DNA from: Atopobium sp. oral taxon 199 str. F0494
Lineage (GTDB): Bacteria > Actinomycetota > Coriobacteriia > Coriobacteriales > Atopobiaceae
Reading direction: 5' to 3'
Assembly (NCBI RefSeq): GCF_000411555.1
Contig: NZ_KE150486.1
Coordinates: 1,116,001 to 1,180,000, forward strand
DNA: 64,000 nt
The notes below the pieces were generated by a model that saw only the letters and a program-made list of their open reading frames with translations, searched no databases and was not told where the DNA came from. Shown here one piece after another: positions 26,318 to 33,902 of the stretch (the stretch's first letter is position 1; each line of letters begins with the position of its first letter). The translations under genes and the position numbers were made by a program.

Positions 26318-27197
26318 GGGACTCCTTCATCGATGTAAATGCGATACCGGTAATAATCTGAAACGCCGTCCGATAACGGTCAGACGTTCCTTTCACAATG
26401 TCTTCGGGAAGATGCGGTGGCTCGCCTTGCATATCCCAATGCGCTTTCAGCCAGTCGCGCACATACTGCTTGTCATAACTTGGCTGGATGTGCCCCTCCG
26501 CATAGCCCTCAGACGGCCAGAAGCGACTTGAATCGGGCGTCAGACACTCATCAATGAGCGTCAACTCTCCGTCAATAAAACCAAACTCAAACTTCGTATC
26601 CGCGATAATGATTCCCTGGGTTGCCGCGTATTCGGCAGCCGCCGTATATAGAGCAAGCGATGTCTCGCGGAGCTGTTCCGCAACTTCTTGCCCGACAATC
26701 TCCGCACAGCGCTCAAACGAAATGTTTTCGTCGTGTTCGCCTATCTCGGCTTTTGTAGACGGCGTAAAGATGGGCTCAGGAAGCTTTGAGGCTTCCGTAA
26801 GGCCTTCGGGAAGTTTGATACCGCATACGGTGCCATCTTGGTCATAGGTCTTTTTTCCTGAACCGGTAAGGTACCCACGCACAATGCACTCTATAGGAAC
26901 GGTGTTCGCTTTTCTCACCAACATGGCGCGCCCGGCAAGATACGCCTGATACTCCTCAAACGCCTGAGGTGTCTTGTCCGGTAAAACGGAAATCATGTGA
27001 TTAGGAATGAGATCACGGAAGCGATTGAACCAAAAGGCGCTGATACGCGTCAGAATCTCTCCCTTATAAGGAATCTCATCCGGAAGAATAACGTCAAAGG
27101 CGCTGATGCGGTCACTCGCAACCATCAGAAGCTCATCGCCGCAATCATATATATCGCGAACTTTTCCGCGTGAATCAGGGCATAACTCTTTTGACAC
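26304..27197 (-). CDS. purC: Phosphoribosylaminoimidazole-succinocarboxamide synthase (SAICAR synthase)
   Basis: 297 aa. It joins CAIR and aspartate with ATP in purine synthesis. Signature segments are RGKVRDIYDCGDELLMVASDRISAFD (read in two parts near 9-34), VRGYLTGSG, and the C-terminal IADTKFEFGF plus DECLTPDSSRFWP. GTG 27197 was chosen because GGGAGG is just upstream and the product then begins at the normal place; the open frame runs about 75 codons further without support. The preceding histidine-kinase gene ends 85 bp upstream on the same strand, so partial cotranscription is possible. Other purine genes in the window (purB, purH) are at separate loci. Confidence 0.95.
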   Translation of the reverse strand: MSKELCPDSRGKVRDIYDCGDELLMVASDRISAFDVILPDEIPYKGEILTRISAFWFNRFRDLIPNHMISVLPDKTPQAFEEYQAYLAGRAMLVRKANTVPIECIVRGYLTGSGKKTYDQDGTVCGIKLPEGLTEASKLPEPIFTPSTKAEIGEHDENISFERCAEIVGQEVAEQLRETSLALYTAAAEYAATQGIIIADTKFEFGFIDGELTLIDECLTPDSSRFWPSEGYAEGHIQPSYDKQYVRDWLKAHWDMQGEPPHLPEDIVKGTSDRYRTAFQIITGIAFTSMKESHVTA

Positions 27198-27282
27198 GCC
27201 CGCCTCCCTCTTCGCTTGCCAGTCATTCGTAGACTTTGATTGTAAGCCATCGGAAGTATCCGGTGAGGCGATATATGCCCGT

Positions 27283-28428
27283 TTATGCAATATTTTCAAT
27301 AGGATTTGCCTGTCCGCTCTGCCTACGCGGAAAATGCAGGGCGAAGGTGGTTCCCTCACCCAGCTCTGATTCGATGGAAATGGTGCCGTTGTGGCGGTCA
27401 AGTATCTCCTTGGTAATGGCAAGGCCTACGCCAAGACCACCCGACGCGCGCTCCCGGCTGGCGTCGGAGCGCCAAAACCGCGAGAACGTCTGCGGAATAT
27501 CCTCTTTTGCAATGCCTATTCCCGTATCGGTAACGGATATCACCACATCTTCGCGGTCTTCGCTCACGGCCATGGTAACTAACCCGCCGGTGTCGGTATA
27601 TCTGATTGCATTGCTGAGCAGGTTAATGAGGGCTTCTCGCACCATATCGCCGTCAATCTCCGCAAAACACTCTTCCCGCGCGGTTCTGTTGCTAAACTTC
27701 AGCCGAAGGTTTTGCTCGCGAAACAGCGGCTCCTGCGCGCGGGTAAGGCCCTGCACCATCGCGATTACGTCAGTCTTCGCAGGGCGAATCAGAACCGACC
27801 CATTCTCCAATCGTGACAGATGCAGCATCGCGTCAACAAGGCGAGAAAGACGCCTGGCTTCTGAGGCAACATTTTCAAGTCGCTCTTGGTCGGCCGGAAG
27901 CACACCATCTTGCATGGCTTCAACCGTAGCTAAGATAGCCATCAGAGGCGTTCTCAGCTCATGGGCGACATCGCTGGTAAGGCGGTGCTCCAACTTAATG
28001 TCTTTCTCCAAAGCGGTGGCCATATCGTCAAAGGTCTCTCCAAGGCGCCCTAATTCATCATTTCCCCGAACGCCGGAGCGCGCCTTCAGATCTCCGTTTC
28101 TGATCTGAAACGCCGTATTGGTTAATCTTCTAATGGGTCTCGTAAGAGAGCGGGAAACCAAATAGCCGATGGCACAAGCCGTTATAACCGCGGCACCGGC
28201 CGCCAAAAAGAACATGCGATAAAATTCTTCAGAGAGCTCTTCACTCCAGCTGTAGGCAAGAATTGTTATGAGCAAAAGCGCTGTCATGATTGCCGTAACC
28301 GCAAAGAAGAAGGTAATGCGCGTCGAGAAGGCTTGAGGCTTTGGGGGCTCCGGCTTAATGGTATTCCAGGTATTTTTTGTTGATGGCTGCCTTGTTCCTT
28401 CAGAGCGAGGATGACCAAACTCTCTCAT
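27283..28428 (-). CDS. Sensor histidine kinase with minimal extracytoplasmic loop
   Basis: 381 aa membrane kinase. Two helices (about 38-60 and 72-96) are separated by only about ten residues, so there is essentially no external sensor domain. A HAMP domain follows (about 95-148), then the dimerisation domain with the phospho-accepting His in SDVAHELRTPL, and a GHKL ATPase domain with NLLSNAIRYT (N box), VTDTGIGI (G1) and GGLGVGLAI (G2). It starts 6 bp after the response-regulator gene and forms a clear two-component operon with it. Short-loop kinases of this type usually sense within the membrane or through partner proteins; the Tat lipoprotein encoded just upstream is a possible partner (inference). 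Confidence 0.93.
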   Translation of the reverse strand: MREFGHPRSEGTRQPSTKNTWNTIKPEPPKPQAFSTRITFFFAVTAIMTALLLITILAYSWSEELSEEFYRMFFLAAGAAVITACAIGYLVSRSLTRPIRRLTNTAFQIRNGDLKARSGVRGNDELGRLGETFDDMATALEKDIKLEHRLTSDVAHELRTPLMAILATVEAMQDGVLPADQERLENVASEARRLSRLVDAMLHLSRLENGSVLIRPAKTDVIAMVQGLTRAQEPLFREQNLRLKFSNRTAREECFAEIDGDMVREALINLLSNAIRYTDTGGLVTMAVSEDREDVVISVTDTGIGIAKEDIPQTFSRFWRSDASRERASGGLGVGLAITKEILDRHNGTISIESELGEGTTFALHFPRRQSGQANPIENIA

Positions 28429-28434
28429 ATCGTT

Positions 28435-29160
28435 TTACTTTTCATCCGTATCTTCATGGAAGCTTTGCGAAGGCTCAAAGCGATACCCGACTCCATGCAC
28501 AGTAAACAGCCACCGGGGGTTACGCGGATCGTCATCAAGCTTAGCACGAAGATTCTTTATGTGAGAATCAATAGTGCGTTCATAGCCTTCAAAGTCATAC
28601 CCTAAAACCCTCTCGACAAGCTCCATGCGCGTATAAACACGTCCGGGATATCGAGCAAGCGTCACCAGCAGCTTAAACTCAGAGGCGGTAAGATCGACTT
28701 CTTCACCGTTGATAAAAACCTTATGGCCCGATACATCAATAATCAATCCGCCGTACACGAGTACTTCAGTCTGAGGGTCTGTCTCCGCATGGGCACGCCG
28801 AAACAGTGCGCGTACACGAGCAACCAATTCACGGGGCGAGAAGGGCTTTACGAGATAGTCATCCGCGCCAAGCTCAAGGCCGATAATGCGGTCTTCAACC
28901 TCGCCCTTCGCGGTCAGCATAATAATCGGTACATTAGAGACATCCCGGATGGCACGGCATACCCTTTCACCGGAGAGTTTGGGCAACATGAGGTCAAGTA
29001 TTACAAGGTCAAATGCATGTTTTTCAAATTCTTCAACAGCACTCTGGCCGTCGCCGACACCGCGAACAACATAATTGTCACGTTCCAGATAAGCGGAGAC
29101 GGCATCACGAATGACTTTTTCATCCTCGACAACCAAAATTCTCTTTTTATCTGACGCCAT
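28435..29160 (-). CDS. OmpR/PhoB-family response regulator
   Basis: 241 aa. The receiver domain (about 6-120) has acidic residues VVEDEK, the phospho-acceptor Asp in LVILDLMLP, Thr in MLTAKG and Lys in LVKPFSP. A winged-helix DNA-binding domain occupies about 135-232 (ASEFKLLVTLARYPGRVYTR, then GYERTIDSHIKNLRAKLDDD). Proteins of this class bind tandem direct repeats about 11 bp apart. It is the partner of the kinase 6 bp downstream. The regulon is unknown, but an array of four 11-bp repeats before the adhesin gene at 33.8 kb is the kind of site such regulators use. Confidence 0.95.
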   Translation of the reverse strand: MASDKKRILVVEDEKVIRDAVSAYLERDNYVVRGVGDGQSAVEEFEKHAFDLVILDLMLPKLSGERVCRAIRDVSNVPIIMLTAKGEVEDRIIGLELGADDYLVKPFSPRELVARVRALFRRAHAETDPQTEVLVYGGLIIDVSGHKVFINGEEVDLTASEFKLLVTLARYPGRVYTRMELVERVLGYDFEGYERTIDSHIKNLRAKLDDDPRNPRWLFTVHGVGYRFEPSQSFHEDTDEK

Positions 29161-29287
29161 AGTTCCCCCTTGTGCTCTTCCGCAGGTATATTTCGTTGTA
29201 GTCCTTACGCACAGACCAACGCTTTCGTCTCTTCTCTGGGTGACACGCCCTAATCTAACTTATTTTAACGCAGATTGATTAGTTCTT

Positions 29288-30619
29288 CTACAGCGGAAAA
29301 TGTCGGACCGTAACAGACGCGGGATATCCGGAATCAGGATTCTTCGTTGTTGAGAACGTCACGAACGACGAGCATTCTCCCTCACGAGCCGGGAACTCAC
29401 CGTAGTCTAAACTTCTGTCTGTTGCATAGAGCCAGCTACATGCCTGTTGAACTGTATCTACCAACACATATGACGCACGGCTCTTAACAATATAAAGCCC
29501 TTCCTTTCCGGCTAATCCAGCAAGAGGTTCCCTGTCAATGCAAAGAACTCCTTCCCCACTCGAGGGAAGAATATATGTGCCCATCTTTCCTAAGAGTCCT
29601 CCGGAATCATAACTCTTCTCAACAGATATGAGGAACTTGTCGCCAATCCGTGTTGCAAAATATGGTTTGACCGACTGGGGCATCGTAATCTGGTCAAGCT
29701 TTGTCTTAAGATTATCGCTTAGCTGATACGCGACAACTCCGTAGAAGAAGGCGGAACCTGACTGCACGCGCGGCGTGAGTACCACGACGCCGTTTGATAT
29801 AGAAGGAGCTGTAGCGAAGCGGCCATTTGACTCTACCGCACTGACGCTTTCTTTGTCTCCCAGACTCCATACATAACAATAGGATTTTTCAGCGGTTTTC
29901 GAGCCACTGAGAGCCGGCTCAACAATCCACACGATTGTCTTGCCGGAAACGGCAAACGATGCCGGATCGTAGTCGTGAGATCCTTGATAGAGGGCCACCG
30001 CGCTGTCGGTAAGTTTTCCCTCTGAAAACCCGGAAACATACAGCGTCCAGTCGCGGGTAGACGTATCCAACTCAACCCAGGCGTACAGCGCATCCGAGCA
30101 GCCAACGTCGTATATGACCGCGGTTGTAGCGTTCATCTGCGTCTGTGTAACAACCTCAACAACTGACCCCGAAGCAAGTGACAACGCTGAAGCGACTACC
30201 ATAGGCGTCGCTGTTGTACCGGCAGAAGTAAGAGGAATCCAATCCCCTTCTGCCGGACGCAAAACGCTTCCAAGCGCAAGCGTGTATGACTGCGCCGGTT
30301 CGGACGTATAGTCCTTTGACGCGTACGCGTCCAGTACTTTAGTTGCAGCGTCTTCACTGATTTCAAGCGCTTTACCAGCGCCTTCGTTGGCGCTGTGGTG
30401 GCATCCTGAAGCAATGCCCATAACAGCCGCGGCAATGCCTGTTGCAGCGGTTGTTCGGAAAAGACCGCGACGCGTTATAGCGCCTGTCGCAAAACCCTTT
30501 GCCGAACTTGCGGAGAGACTTGTGGCAGCGTTTGCGGCGGCGTTTTTAGTAGCGTCTTTGACAGCGCTTTGGGTATCTTCAGCAGCTTTGGCGTGTCCAA
30601 CCCTTTTGTGACTCAACAC
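29288..30619 (-). CDS. Tat-signal lipoprotein of unknown function
   Basis: 443 aa. The cytoplasmic N-terminus of about 45 residues is Ala/Thr/Ser-rich. A twin-arginine signal ITRRGLFRTTAATGIAAAV follows, ending at a lipobox-like GIASGC (Cys near residue 73), so export by Tat with lipid anchoring is likely. The mature part is beta-rich with repeated strand patterns (YDVGCSDALYAWVELD, then GKTIVWIVEP and GVVVLTPRVQSG), suggesting a beta-propeller-like fold; no family is recognised. It starts 12 bp after the purB stop and precedes the two-component genes by 127 bp. A role as accessory sensor for that kinase is possible but only contextual. Confidence 0.8.
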   Translation of the reverse strand: MLSHKRVGHAKAAEDTQSAVKDATKNAAANAATSLSASSAKGFATGAITRRGLFRTTAATGIAAAVMGIASGCHHSANEGAGKALEISEDAATKVLDAYASKDYTSEPAQSYTLALGSVLRPAEGDWIPLTSAGTTATPMVVASALSLASGSVVEVVTQTQMNATTAVIYDVGCSDALYAWVELDTSTRDWTLYVSGFSEGKLTDSAVALYQGSHDYDPASFAVSGKTIVWIVEPALSGSKTAEKSYCYVWSLGDKESVSAVESNGRFATAPSISNGVVVLTPRVQSGSAFFYGVVAYQLSDNLKTKLDQITMPQSVKPYFATRIGDKFLISVEKSYDSGGLLGKMGTYILPSSGEGVLCIDREPLAGLAGKEGLYIVKSRASYVLVDTVQQACSWLYATDRSLDYGEFPAREGECSSFVTFSTTKNPDSGYPASVTVRHFPL

Positions 30620-30631
30620 AACATCTCTCCT

Positions 30632-31978
30632 TTAGTCAAGGTTAAGCTGTTCAAGGCGGTTAAAGAGAATGTCGGAGCGGGTCAAAAACGAGCGGGGATC
30701 AAAAATGCGGTCAAGCTCTTCGGCGCTCAGCGTACACGCTGGGTCTACCTCAAGACGCTCACGAAACGTCATTCCTTCTCTGCATTGCTGAATATCACTC
30801 CACACCTGCATGGCATTTGACTGAACAACCGCATAAGCCTCTTCGCGGCTCATGCCGGTATTCACAAGCGCGAGAAGAACCTTAGACGAGAAAAGCATGC
30901 CGCGCGTCTTGTTAAGATTGAATTTCATCTGCTCGGGATAGAGCACCATGCCGTCCAACAGGCGTTCAAGCTTTGAAAGCATATGGTCAAGCGCAATGAA
31001 GCTATCTGCCTGCACGACACGCTCAGCTGACGAGTGTGAGATGTCGCGCTCGTGCCAAAGCGCTACGTTATCAAAAGCAACCTGAGCGTTGGCCTTAACC
31101 ACACGCGACAACCCGCAGATTTTCTCGGCAGTAATGGGATTTCGCTTATGCGGCATTGCTGACGAGCCTTTTTGCCCCTTGCGGAAAGGCTCTTCCGCCT
31201 CAAGGGTATCCGTTTTTTGCAAGGCTCGCATTTCGGTTGCGATGCGCTCACATGTTGCGGCAACCGTAGCGAGAACACCCGCCACATACGCGTGATGGTC
31301 ACGGGAAATAACCTGCGTAGAAAGCGGATCGTGGGCAAGTCCAAGCCGCTTGCATACGTACTCCTCGACAAAGGGATCAATCGAAGAATACGTGCCGACC
31401 GCTCCGGAAATAGCGCCATAGGCAACGTTTTTGCGTGCGTCTTTTAAGCGATCAAGATCTCGTTTGAGTTCCCACGCCCAACTGCCAAACTTCATGCCGA
31501 ACGTCAGAGGTTCCGCATGAATACCGTGGGTACGTCCCACGCAGAGCGTGTCTCGCTCCTCAAAGGCGCGACGTTTACAAATCTCCGCGCAGCGGCGCAC
31601 TCGATCAATCAGAACGTCACAGGCCTGCGTAAGCTGATAACAAAGAGCCGTATCACCAAGATCGGTCGAGGTCATGCCGTAATGAACCCACCGGCTGGGC
31701 TTTGGACTGCCCTCAGGAACTTCAGCGTCAATGTAGGCGCCCATGTTGGTGAGAAATGCGATGACATCGTGATTGGTGACCGCTTCGATTTCGTCAACTT
31801 CCACGCGGTCGAAGTTCGCGTGCGAGCGAATCCACGCGGCTTCTTCGCGTGTAATACCAATGTTGCCTAACTCAGCCTGGGCTTCACAGGCGAGAACTTC
31901 AATCTCCTGCCAAATGGCATACTTATTTTCAAGCGAAAAAATATGACCCATTTTTTTGCCGGTATAGCGATCAATCAC
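30632..31978 (-). CDS. purB: Adenylosuccinate lyase
   Basis: 448 aa. It cleaves SAICAR to AICAR and adenylosuccinate to AMP with release of fumarate. Fumarase/ASL superfamily signature KGSSAMPHKRNPI is near 258-270, with the catalytic His region TSTDLGDTA and VGRTHGIHAEPLTFG. GTG 31978 was chosen because GGAGGAGATCC sits just upstream, giving MIDRYTGKKMGHIF, the usual start; the open frame extends 7 codons further. The gene lies directly behind a tRNA-Lys and its terminator, leaving almost no room for a separate promoter. The Tat lipoprotein gene follows 12 bp later. Confidence 0.96.
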   Translation of the reverse strand: MIDRYTGKKMGHIFSLENKYAIWQEIEVLACEAQAELGNIGITREEAAWIRSHANFDRVEVDEIEAVTNHDVIAFLTNMGAYIDAEVPEGSPKPSRWVHYGMTSTDLGDTALCYQLTQACDVLIDRVRRCAEICKRRAFEERDTLCVGRTHGIHAEPLTFGMKFGSWAWELKRDLDRLKDARKNVAYGAISGAVGTYSSIDPFVEEYVCKRLGLAHDPLSTQVISRDHHAYVAGVLATVAATCERIATEMRALQKTDTLEAEEPFRKGQKGSSAMPHKRNPITAEKICGLSRVVKANAQVAFDNVALWHERDISHSSAERVVQADSFIALDHMLSKLERLLDGMVLYPEQMKFNLNKTRGMLFSSKVLLALVNTGMSREEAYAVVQSNAMQVWSDIQQCREGMTFRERLEVDPACTLSAEELDRIFDPRSFLTRSDILFNRLEQLNLD

Positions 31979-32002
31979 GTTGGATCTCCTCCGCTCCACT
32001 GC

Positions 32003-32038
32003 GAAAAGAAAAAGTCGGGCACCAAAGCGGTGCCCGAC
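32003..32038 (-). terminator. Terminator between tRNA-Lys and purB
   Basis: A perfect 10-bp stem GTCGGGCACC/GGTGCCCGAC (32014-32023 with 32029-32038) is followed on the minus strand by TTTTTCTTTTC. It ends about 25 nt before the purB start. Confidence 0.85.
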
Positions 32039-32049
32039 CTCGCATTTCC

Positions 32050-32125
32050 TGGTGGGCCGTTAGGGAATCGAACCCTAGACCTTGGGATTAAAAGTCCCCT
32101 GCTCTACCAACTGAGCTAACGGCCC
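32050..32125 (-). tRNA. tRNA-Lys (TTT)
   Basis: 76 nt including CCA. The acceptor is GGGCCGT/ACGGCCC, the anticodon loop is CTTTTAA, and the T-arm has TAGGGTTCGATTCCCTA. Confidence 0.97.
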
Positions 32126-32141
32126 CTTTTCGGGCGTGGCA

Positions 32142-32170
32142 ATTTTACCACGCGGCTACGTCATTTTAAC
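32142..32170 (-). promoter_or_regulatory. Promoter of tRNA-Lys
   Basis: On the minus strand, GTTAAA (32165-32170) and TAAAAT (32142-32147) are 17 bp apart, right after the aminopeptidase stop. The -10 lies in the loop of a small GCGTGG/CCACGC hairpin that could also end the aminopeptidase transcript. Confidence 0.45.
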
Positions 32171-32173
32171 AGT

Positions 32174-33454
32174 TTACTCCCACGCCCACTGCCCATTTAC
32201 AAAGATTGGTGTTTCTTTTCCATCTTTATCCACGCCCCAGATGTTCATGTCGTCAGATCCGATCATGAAATCAACATGTGTAGCGCTCTGATTGATGCCG
32301 TGGGCGAGAAGAGCTTTGGAGTCCATCTCTAGCCCTCCTTCAAGGCACTCGGGAAAACCTGTGCCGAGCGCCAAATGGCAGCTAGCGTTCTCATCGTACA
32401 GCGTATCGTAAAAGAGAATGCCGCTCTGACGGATAGGCGTGTTTTTTGAAATCAGCGCACATTCTCCGAGATACGAAGCGTGCTCGTCCGTTTCTACGAT
32501 GGATTTCAGTACGTCTTTTCCTTGTTCAGCGTCATACTCTACGACTTTGCCCTTTTCAAACCGGAACCAAAAGTTCTTAACAATCTGTCCCGCGTGTATA
32601 AGCGGAAGCGCTGAATATACCACTCCTTCAACACGAAGTCTATCGGGGCTGGTAAAGACTTCTTCTGTGGGGATATTGGGGAAAAACGCGGTGCCATCAA
32701 CGGTTCTGGCGGCGCCTCCCTCCCAGAGGTGCGCTTTATTCATGCCAACAACCAGATTTGTGCCGTTTTCAGACTGGTACCAAAGCGCGTCAAAGCGGTG
32801 TGAATTGAGGAATCGTTTCGTCTTTTCAAAAGTAGCGTTATGGGTCTCCCAGGCGCTTTCCGGATCCTCGCCGCTTGCGCGCGCAACATCCAGGATAGCG
32901 ACCCATAGACGATAGAGCGCTTCTGCCTCGGAAAGATTGGGAAATACCTCATGCGCCCATGGGCGTACCGGCACACCGGCAATGCACCAGACGTTGCGTC
33001 CAAAATCCATGCCTTCCCGGAACGCTTTGCATTGCGTATTGCGGGCACGAGAAGACGCGGCGGGTTTCTGCGGGTCAACCCCCTTCATCACCTCGGGATC
33101 CTGTCCCTCTAAGAACAGAAAAGCGGCTCCTTCCTTCGCTAAGCCGTCAAGCTGCTCCTTTTGCCACGCCGGTACGACCGAAAGATCCTCAACGCTGACA
33201 TTGTCAAATGTAATGCGAGAAGACTCCGTGTCCGTCCAAATAACCGTTACGAATTTCGCTCCAGCCGCATATGCCGCACGCTGTACGCGCCTGGCAAAAT
33301 CTGCTGTCTGAATTGGAGCCATCACGGCAAGCTGCTGACCTACTTTGAGCGCGCACCCTTTTTTGACAAGCAATTCCGCATATAAATCGATTTGCTTTGA
33401 TAGTCCATCGAGGGCAATTTTTGCTTCCTGGTCGGTCATGGGAATCGGAGTCAT
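32174..33454 (-). CDS. M29-family aminopeptidase (AmpS/PepS-like)
   Basis: 426 aa cytosolic metallo-aminopeptidase. The C-terminal catalytic half carries family segments NIPTEEVFTSPDRLRVEG, the metal-ligand region FEKGKVVEYDAEQGKDVL, LGECALI, FYDTLYDENASCHLALG and HVDFMIGSDDMNIWG, which supply the Glu, His and Asp ligands of the two-metal site. ATG 33454 follows GAGAGGGA, and the longer frame (to 33649) runs through the tRNA-Gly and is rejected. It probably trims peptides in amino-acid fermentation. The tRNA-Gly lies immediately upstream on the same strand. Confidence 0.93.
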   Translation of the reverse strand: MTPIPMTDQEAKIALDGLSKQIDLYAELLVKKGCALKVGQQLAVMAPIQTADFARRVQRAAYAAGAKFVTVIWTDTESSRITFDNVSVEDLSVVPAWQKEQLDGLAKEGAAFLFLEGQDPEVMKGVDPQKPAASSRARNTQCKAFREGMDFGRNVWCIAGVPVRPWAHEVFPNLSEAEALYRLWVAILDVARASGEDPESAWETHNATFEKTKRFLNSHRFDALWYQSENGTNLVVGMNKAHLWEGGAARTVDGTAFFPNIPTEEVFTSPDRLRVEGVVYSALPLIHAGQIVKNFWFRFEKGKVVEYDAEQGKDVLKSIVETDEHASYLGECALISKNTPIRQSGILFYDTLYDENASCHLALGTGFPECLEGGLEMDSKALLAHGINQSATHVDFMIGSDDMNIWGVDKDGKETPIFVNGQWAWE

Positions 33455-33477
33455 GCTGTCCCTCTCGCTCTCATCAA

Positions 33478-33497
33478 GAAGGCCCCGAAGGGCCCTC
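33478..33497 (-). terminator. Possible terminator of tRNA-Gly
   Basis: An 8-bp stem closes a TTCG loop (RNA GAGGGCCC-UUCG-GGGCCUUC with one G-U). It lies between tRNA-Gly and the aminopeptidase start. The T-tract is poor, so it may only be a stable leader hairpin. Confidence 0.4.
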
Positions 33498-33506
33498 AGA
33501 TATCTA

Positions 33507-33581
33507 TGGAGCGGGCAACGGGATTCGAACCCGCGGATGATGGCTTGGGAAGCCATTGCCTTACCACTTGGCGATGCCCGC
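33507..33581 (-). tRNA. tRNA-Gly (CCC)
   Basis: 75 nt including CCA. The acceptor is GCGGGCA/TGCCCGC, the anticodon loop TTCCCAA lies within ATGGC/GCCAT, and the T-arm has GCGGGTTCGAATCCCGT. Confidence 0.96.
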
Positions 33582-33902
33582 GTGCAAAGAGATTCTACCA
33601 CAGTCATTCTCCCGTTCTCCTGTTTATATGTGCAATGTGCTCGAAACACGCGCTGAAAAATATCCCTGTTATGTTCACGGTTCTTTTCAAATATGAAGAA
33701 TCCGTTGAGGCGCGTATTTCCAAATAAGAGGCCTCATATCAAAAATTTTCCCATGCAAATCATGGATGGTATTTTGTGCTCGGCATCTTTTAGGCTGCCG
33801 ATATTTTCCTGTTTCGACCGTCAGATACCCGTCAGATATCCGTCAAAGAGCAGTCAGATCGCATCACTAGCATCTGCTCTACCTATTGAAAGGAGACTGG
33901 TT
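33582..33902 (+). promoter_or_regulatory. Intergenic region before the adhesin gene
   Basis: About 320 bp with no supported gene. It contains a small hairpin TCGGCA/TGCCGA (33780-33785 with 33796-33801) followed by a T-rich stretch. Then comes the four-copy 11-bp repeat described separately, then AAAGGAG before the adhesin ATG. I see no clear -35/-10 pair, as expected for an activator-dependent promoter. Confidence 0.4.
33820..33863 (+). repeat. Four tandem 11-bp direct repeats (GTCAGATANCC-like)
   Basis: Units start at 33820, 33831, 33842 and 33853: GTCAGATACCC, GTCAGATATCC, GTCAAAGAGCA and GTCAGATCGCA. The GTCA core recurs exactly every 11 bp, about one helical turn, ending 40 bp before the adhesin start. 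OmpR/PhoB-type regulators bind such repeats; the identity of the binder is inferred only. Confidence 0.7.

Noticed and set aside
33693-33902. Seventy-codon N-terminal extension of the adhesin
   Set aside because: No binding site at the upstream start. It would cover the 11-bp repeats and place the signal peptide internally; ATG 33903 with AAAGGAG is far better.
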